NCBI GenBank assembly: GCA_019312705.1
Contig: JAFDCW010000218.1
Coordinates: 1-7,098, forward strand
From: Deltaproteobacteria bacterium
Lineage (GTDB): Bacteria > Myxococcota > Polyangia > Polyangiales > B10-G4
Direction of reading: 5' to 3'
Length of the DNA stretch: 7,098 nucleotides
Under the pieces are notes generated by a model that was not told the DNA's origin, ran no database searches, and worked only from the letters and a program-made list of their open reading frames with translations. The position numbers were made by a program, and so were the translations under genes. Below are positions 5,735 to 7,098 of the stretch, piece after piece; positions within the stretch are counted from its first letter, which is position 1, and each line of letters opens with the position of its first letter.

Positions 5735-6337
5735 ATGGATTCGGAGCACTCGGTATTGAGCTTCGCTGACTGGCTGTCCGCGGAAGAGGCCCACAACGAC
5801 CTGGTGTCATGGGTCCGAGCGTCGGGCGGCGACGTTCGCAGCGTCTGGGACGATTGCCCCCGCGGAGACTGGCTGCTCGCCATGGCCGCGAGGCTCGGCG
5901 CCGAGCCCCCCGCCCTCGTCCTGGCGGCGAGCGCTGCAGCGAGGACGGCGTTCGAGCTGCTCCCCGACGAAGAATTGCGCCCTGCGGCCGCCTTGGTCGC
6001 GCTCGAGGCAACGGTTCGCGCCGGAAACGAGACAGCCACCGATGCGGTCGAGCTCCAGGCACACCGGGCCGCAGTCGAGGCTATGGCGGCCAACGCCCCT
6101 ACCCCGACCGTGAACGTCATCGCCGAGGCCGTCCTCGCGGCCTTCGCCTCCCTCGAAGAACCCGCCGCCGCTGCCAGCGCGGCGGCCCTCGCCGCCCAGG
6201 CATCCGTCTTCGACGCCGGGGACTGCGCGATGATGGCGGCCCTCGGATACGCTCAGGACTTGTCGGCCAAGGCCGTCCGCGGCCACCTCGAAGCAGAGTG
6301 GGCCGCCAGCGCCCTCGAGCGCATTCAGGGCGAGTAG
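5735..6337 (+). CDS. Alanine-rich helical protein of unknown function (Imm-like DWLL motif)
   Basis: 200 aa, ATG at 5735, stop TAG at 6335-6337. No signal peptide or membrane segment is seen, so it should be cytoplasmic. The N-terminal part (about 8-55) carries W26, W38 and C41-PRGDWLL, the pattern W-x2-C-x-R-x-D-W-L. I associate this with a family annotated in genomes as putative immunity or helical-repeat proteins, but the match is from memory and weak. Residues 57-198 are Ala-rich amphipathic helices (ALVLAASAAARTAFELL, AALVALEATVRAG), with repeating small-residue packing and mostly acidic exposed residues. No catalytic motif is visible and no toxin gene is adjacent, so an immunity role is unsupported by context. 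Its start is crowded by a hairpin, and no free SD is seen. A later start would remove part of the conserved N-terminus. Its last 13 bp overlap the 3' end of the opposing DUF4340 gene. Confidence 0.8.
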   Translation: MDSEHSVLSFADWLSAEEAHNDLVSWVRASGGDVRSVWDDCPRGDWLLAMAARLGAEPPALVLAASAAARTAFELLPDEELRPAAALVALEATVRAGNETATDAVELQAHRAAVEAMAANAPTPTVNVIAEAVLAAFASLEEPAAAASAAALAAQASVFDAGDCAMMAALGYAQDLSAKAVRGHLEAEWAASALERIQGE

Positions 6338-7098
6338 GTCAGAAACGCTTCGACCGCCGCCGCCGGAACCAGGAAAGTCGCGTCGAGGTCTTCGCGCCAA
6401 ACGTAGACGGAGGGCGCCTCGGGTGCCTGGCCTGCGGAATCGGGTTCCCCCGTCTGCCCGGAGGCCTCGGCGACCTCTTCGGGACCGATGGCGATCGTGT
6501 AGTGAGCCGGCGCCGGAGCGCTCGCCGTTCGGGTCACGGTGACGCGGGCCCGAGGGCCCGCCGTCCCGGCGAAGGCCCTCGCCGCGGGGCCGTATCCGAC
6601 GACCCGCGTGGCTCGGATCACGGCGACGCGGTCCGCGAGCTCCCGGGTTCGTTCGACGTCCGGGGTCCCCCCGTCTTCCGTGTGCCAGCCGTCGTCGGCC
6701 TTGGAGAGCACCACGACGGCCCCGTCCCGCTCGACAGTGATGCCCGAGAGCACGTCGAGTTCGGTGCTCATCAAGCCGCGGCCAACCAGGCTCGCCCCGA
6801 GGGCGTCGGCCACCGCCGTGGTGACGACGAATACGACGTCCTCGTCCCCGAAGCTCGCGAAGGCCCCGTCTTCTGCCGCCGCGCCGATGCGCAGGGTGTA
6901 CTCCCGCTCGGCGGCGCGTTCTTCGTCGTTGCCGTCTTCATGGTCGTGCTCATGGCCATGATCCGGGCCCCCCTCTTCTGAGCGCTCGAAGCGCAGCGTC
7001 GCGGTCACGCGGGGCCTCGCGAGGCCGTGGGCCGGGGCCGGGGCCTCGGCGACGAAGCGAACGGCCTCGAGGCTCGCGAGTTCCCGGATCGCGTCCCG
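6325..7098 (-). CDS. DUF4340 domain-containing protein (C-terminal 257 residues, cut by window edge)
   Basis: The frame is open from the right edge (first complete codon 7098-7096) to TGA at 6327-6325. A GTG at 7008 is in frame but internal: upstream codons continue the domain (RDAIRELASLEAVRFVAEAP, then HGLARPRVTATLRFE). This is the DUF4340 pattern of a helix with L-x2-L-x-A, then GL-x-x-P, then a beta-strand. A second copy begins at YTLRIG and runs through DVVFVVT, a GITVERDG strand, LSKADDGWH and ELADRVAVIRATRVVGYGP. Between these parts sits an insertion rich in His and Asp/Glu (DHGHEHDHEDG, bases 6931-6963). DUF4340 proteins normally have an N-terminal membrane anchor and sit beside ABC-2 permease/GldG-like genes of uncharacterised exporters, so partner genes are expected beyond 7098. 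The 3' end overlaps the opposing 200-aa gene by 13 bp, with no room for a terminator between them. Confidence 0.82.
   Translation of the reverse strand, partial: RDAIRELASLEAVRFVAEAPAPAHGLARPRVTATLRFERSEEGGPDHGHEHDHEDGNDEERAAEREYTLRIGAAAEDGAFASFGDEDVVFVVTTAVADALGASLVGRGLMSTELDVLSGITVERDGAVVVLSKADDGWHTEDGGTPDVERTRELADRVAVIRATRVVGYGPAARAFAGTAGPRARVTVTRTASAPAPAHYTIAIGPEEVAEASGQTGEPDSAGQAPEAPSVYVWREDLDATFLVPAAAVEAFLTYSP

Noticed and set aside
5809..6981. 390-residue plus-strand frame across the helical-protein and DUF4340 genes
   Set aside because: Very Arg/Gly-rich translation, spanning two better-supported genes on opposite strands; a shadow frame.
1..7098. CRISPR array, tRNA, rRNA, transposase or phage genes
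   Set aside because: No regularly spaced repeats, cloverleaf sequences or recognisable mobile-element proteins were seen on either strand.

Overview
The window is high-GC bacterial DNA (third codon positions almost always G or C) with long secreted and lipoprotein genes. It also carries a primary-type sigma-70 relative with an unusual N-terminus and a DUF4340 protein. Together these suggest a delta-proteobacterial lineage such as Myxococcota or Bradymonadota. That is an inference from style and gene families, because no rRNA or marker gene is present.

Layout. Positions 3-191 (+) hold the last 62 codons of a PBP4/DacB-type D-alanyl-D-alanine carboxypeptidase, including its KTG motif. Directly after its stop lies a perfect 63-nt palindrome (193-255, 31-bp arms). 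Next comes a rho-independent terminator (265-292) for the convergent sigma-factor gene (328-1845, -). About 650 bases with no convincing gene (1846-2499) separate the divergent sigma gene from a three-gene rightward group. That group is an exported protein with a discoidin-like domain and HEAT repeats (2500-4986), a small lipoprotein (5075-5701), and an alanine-rich helical protein of unknown function (5735-6337). A 10-bp hairpin fills most of the 33-nt gap between the last two. A DUF4340 gene (6325-7098, -) enters from the right edge, is cut by it, and overlaps the helical-protein gene tail to tail by 13 bp.

How the genes relate. The carboxypeptidase trims peptidoglycan in the periplasm. The sigma factor would direct RNA polymerase to a set of promoters. 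The HEAT protein and the lipoprotein are both predicted to leave the cytoplasm and are probably co-transcribed. DUF4340 proteins usually accompany ABC-2/Gld-like exporters, which would lie beyond the right edge. No CRISPR array, transposase, phage gene, tRNA or rRNA is seen. I find no clear new multi-gene system. The strongest oddities are the long palindrome and the sigma factor, which has a very basic tail in place of region 1.1 and a His at a key -10 contact position.
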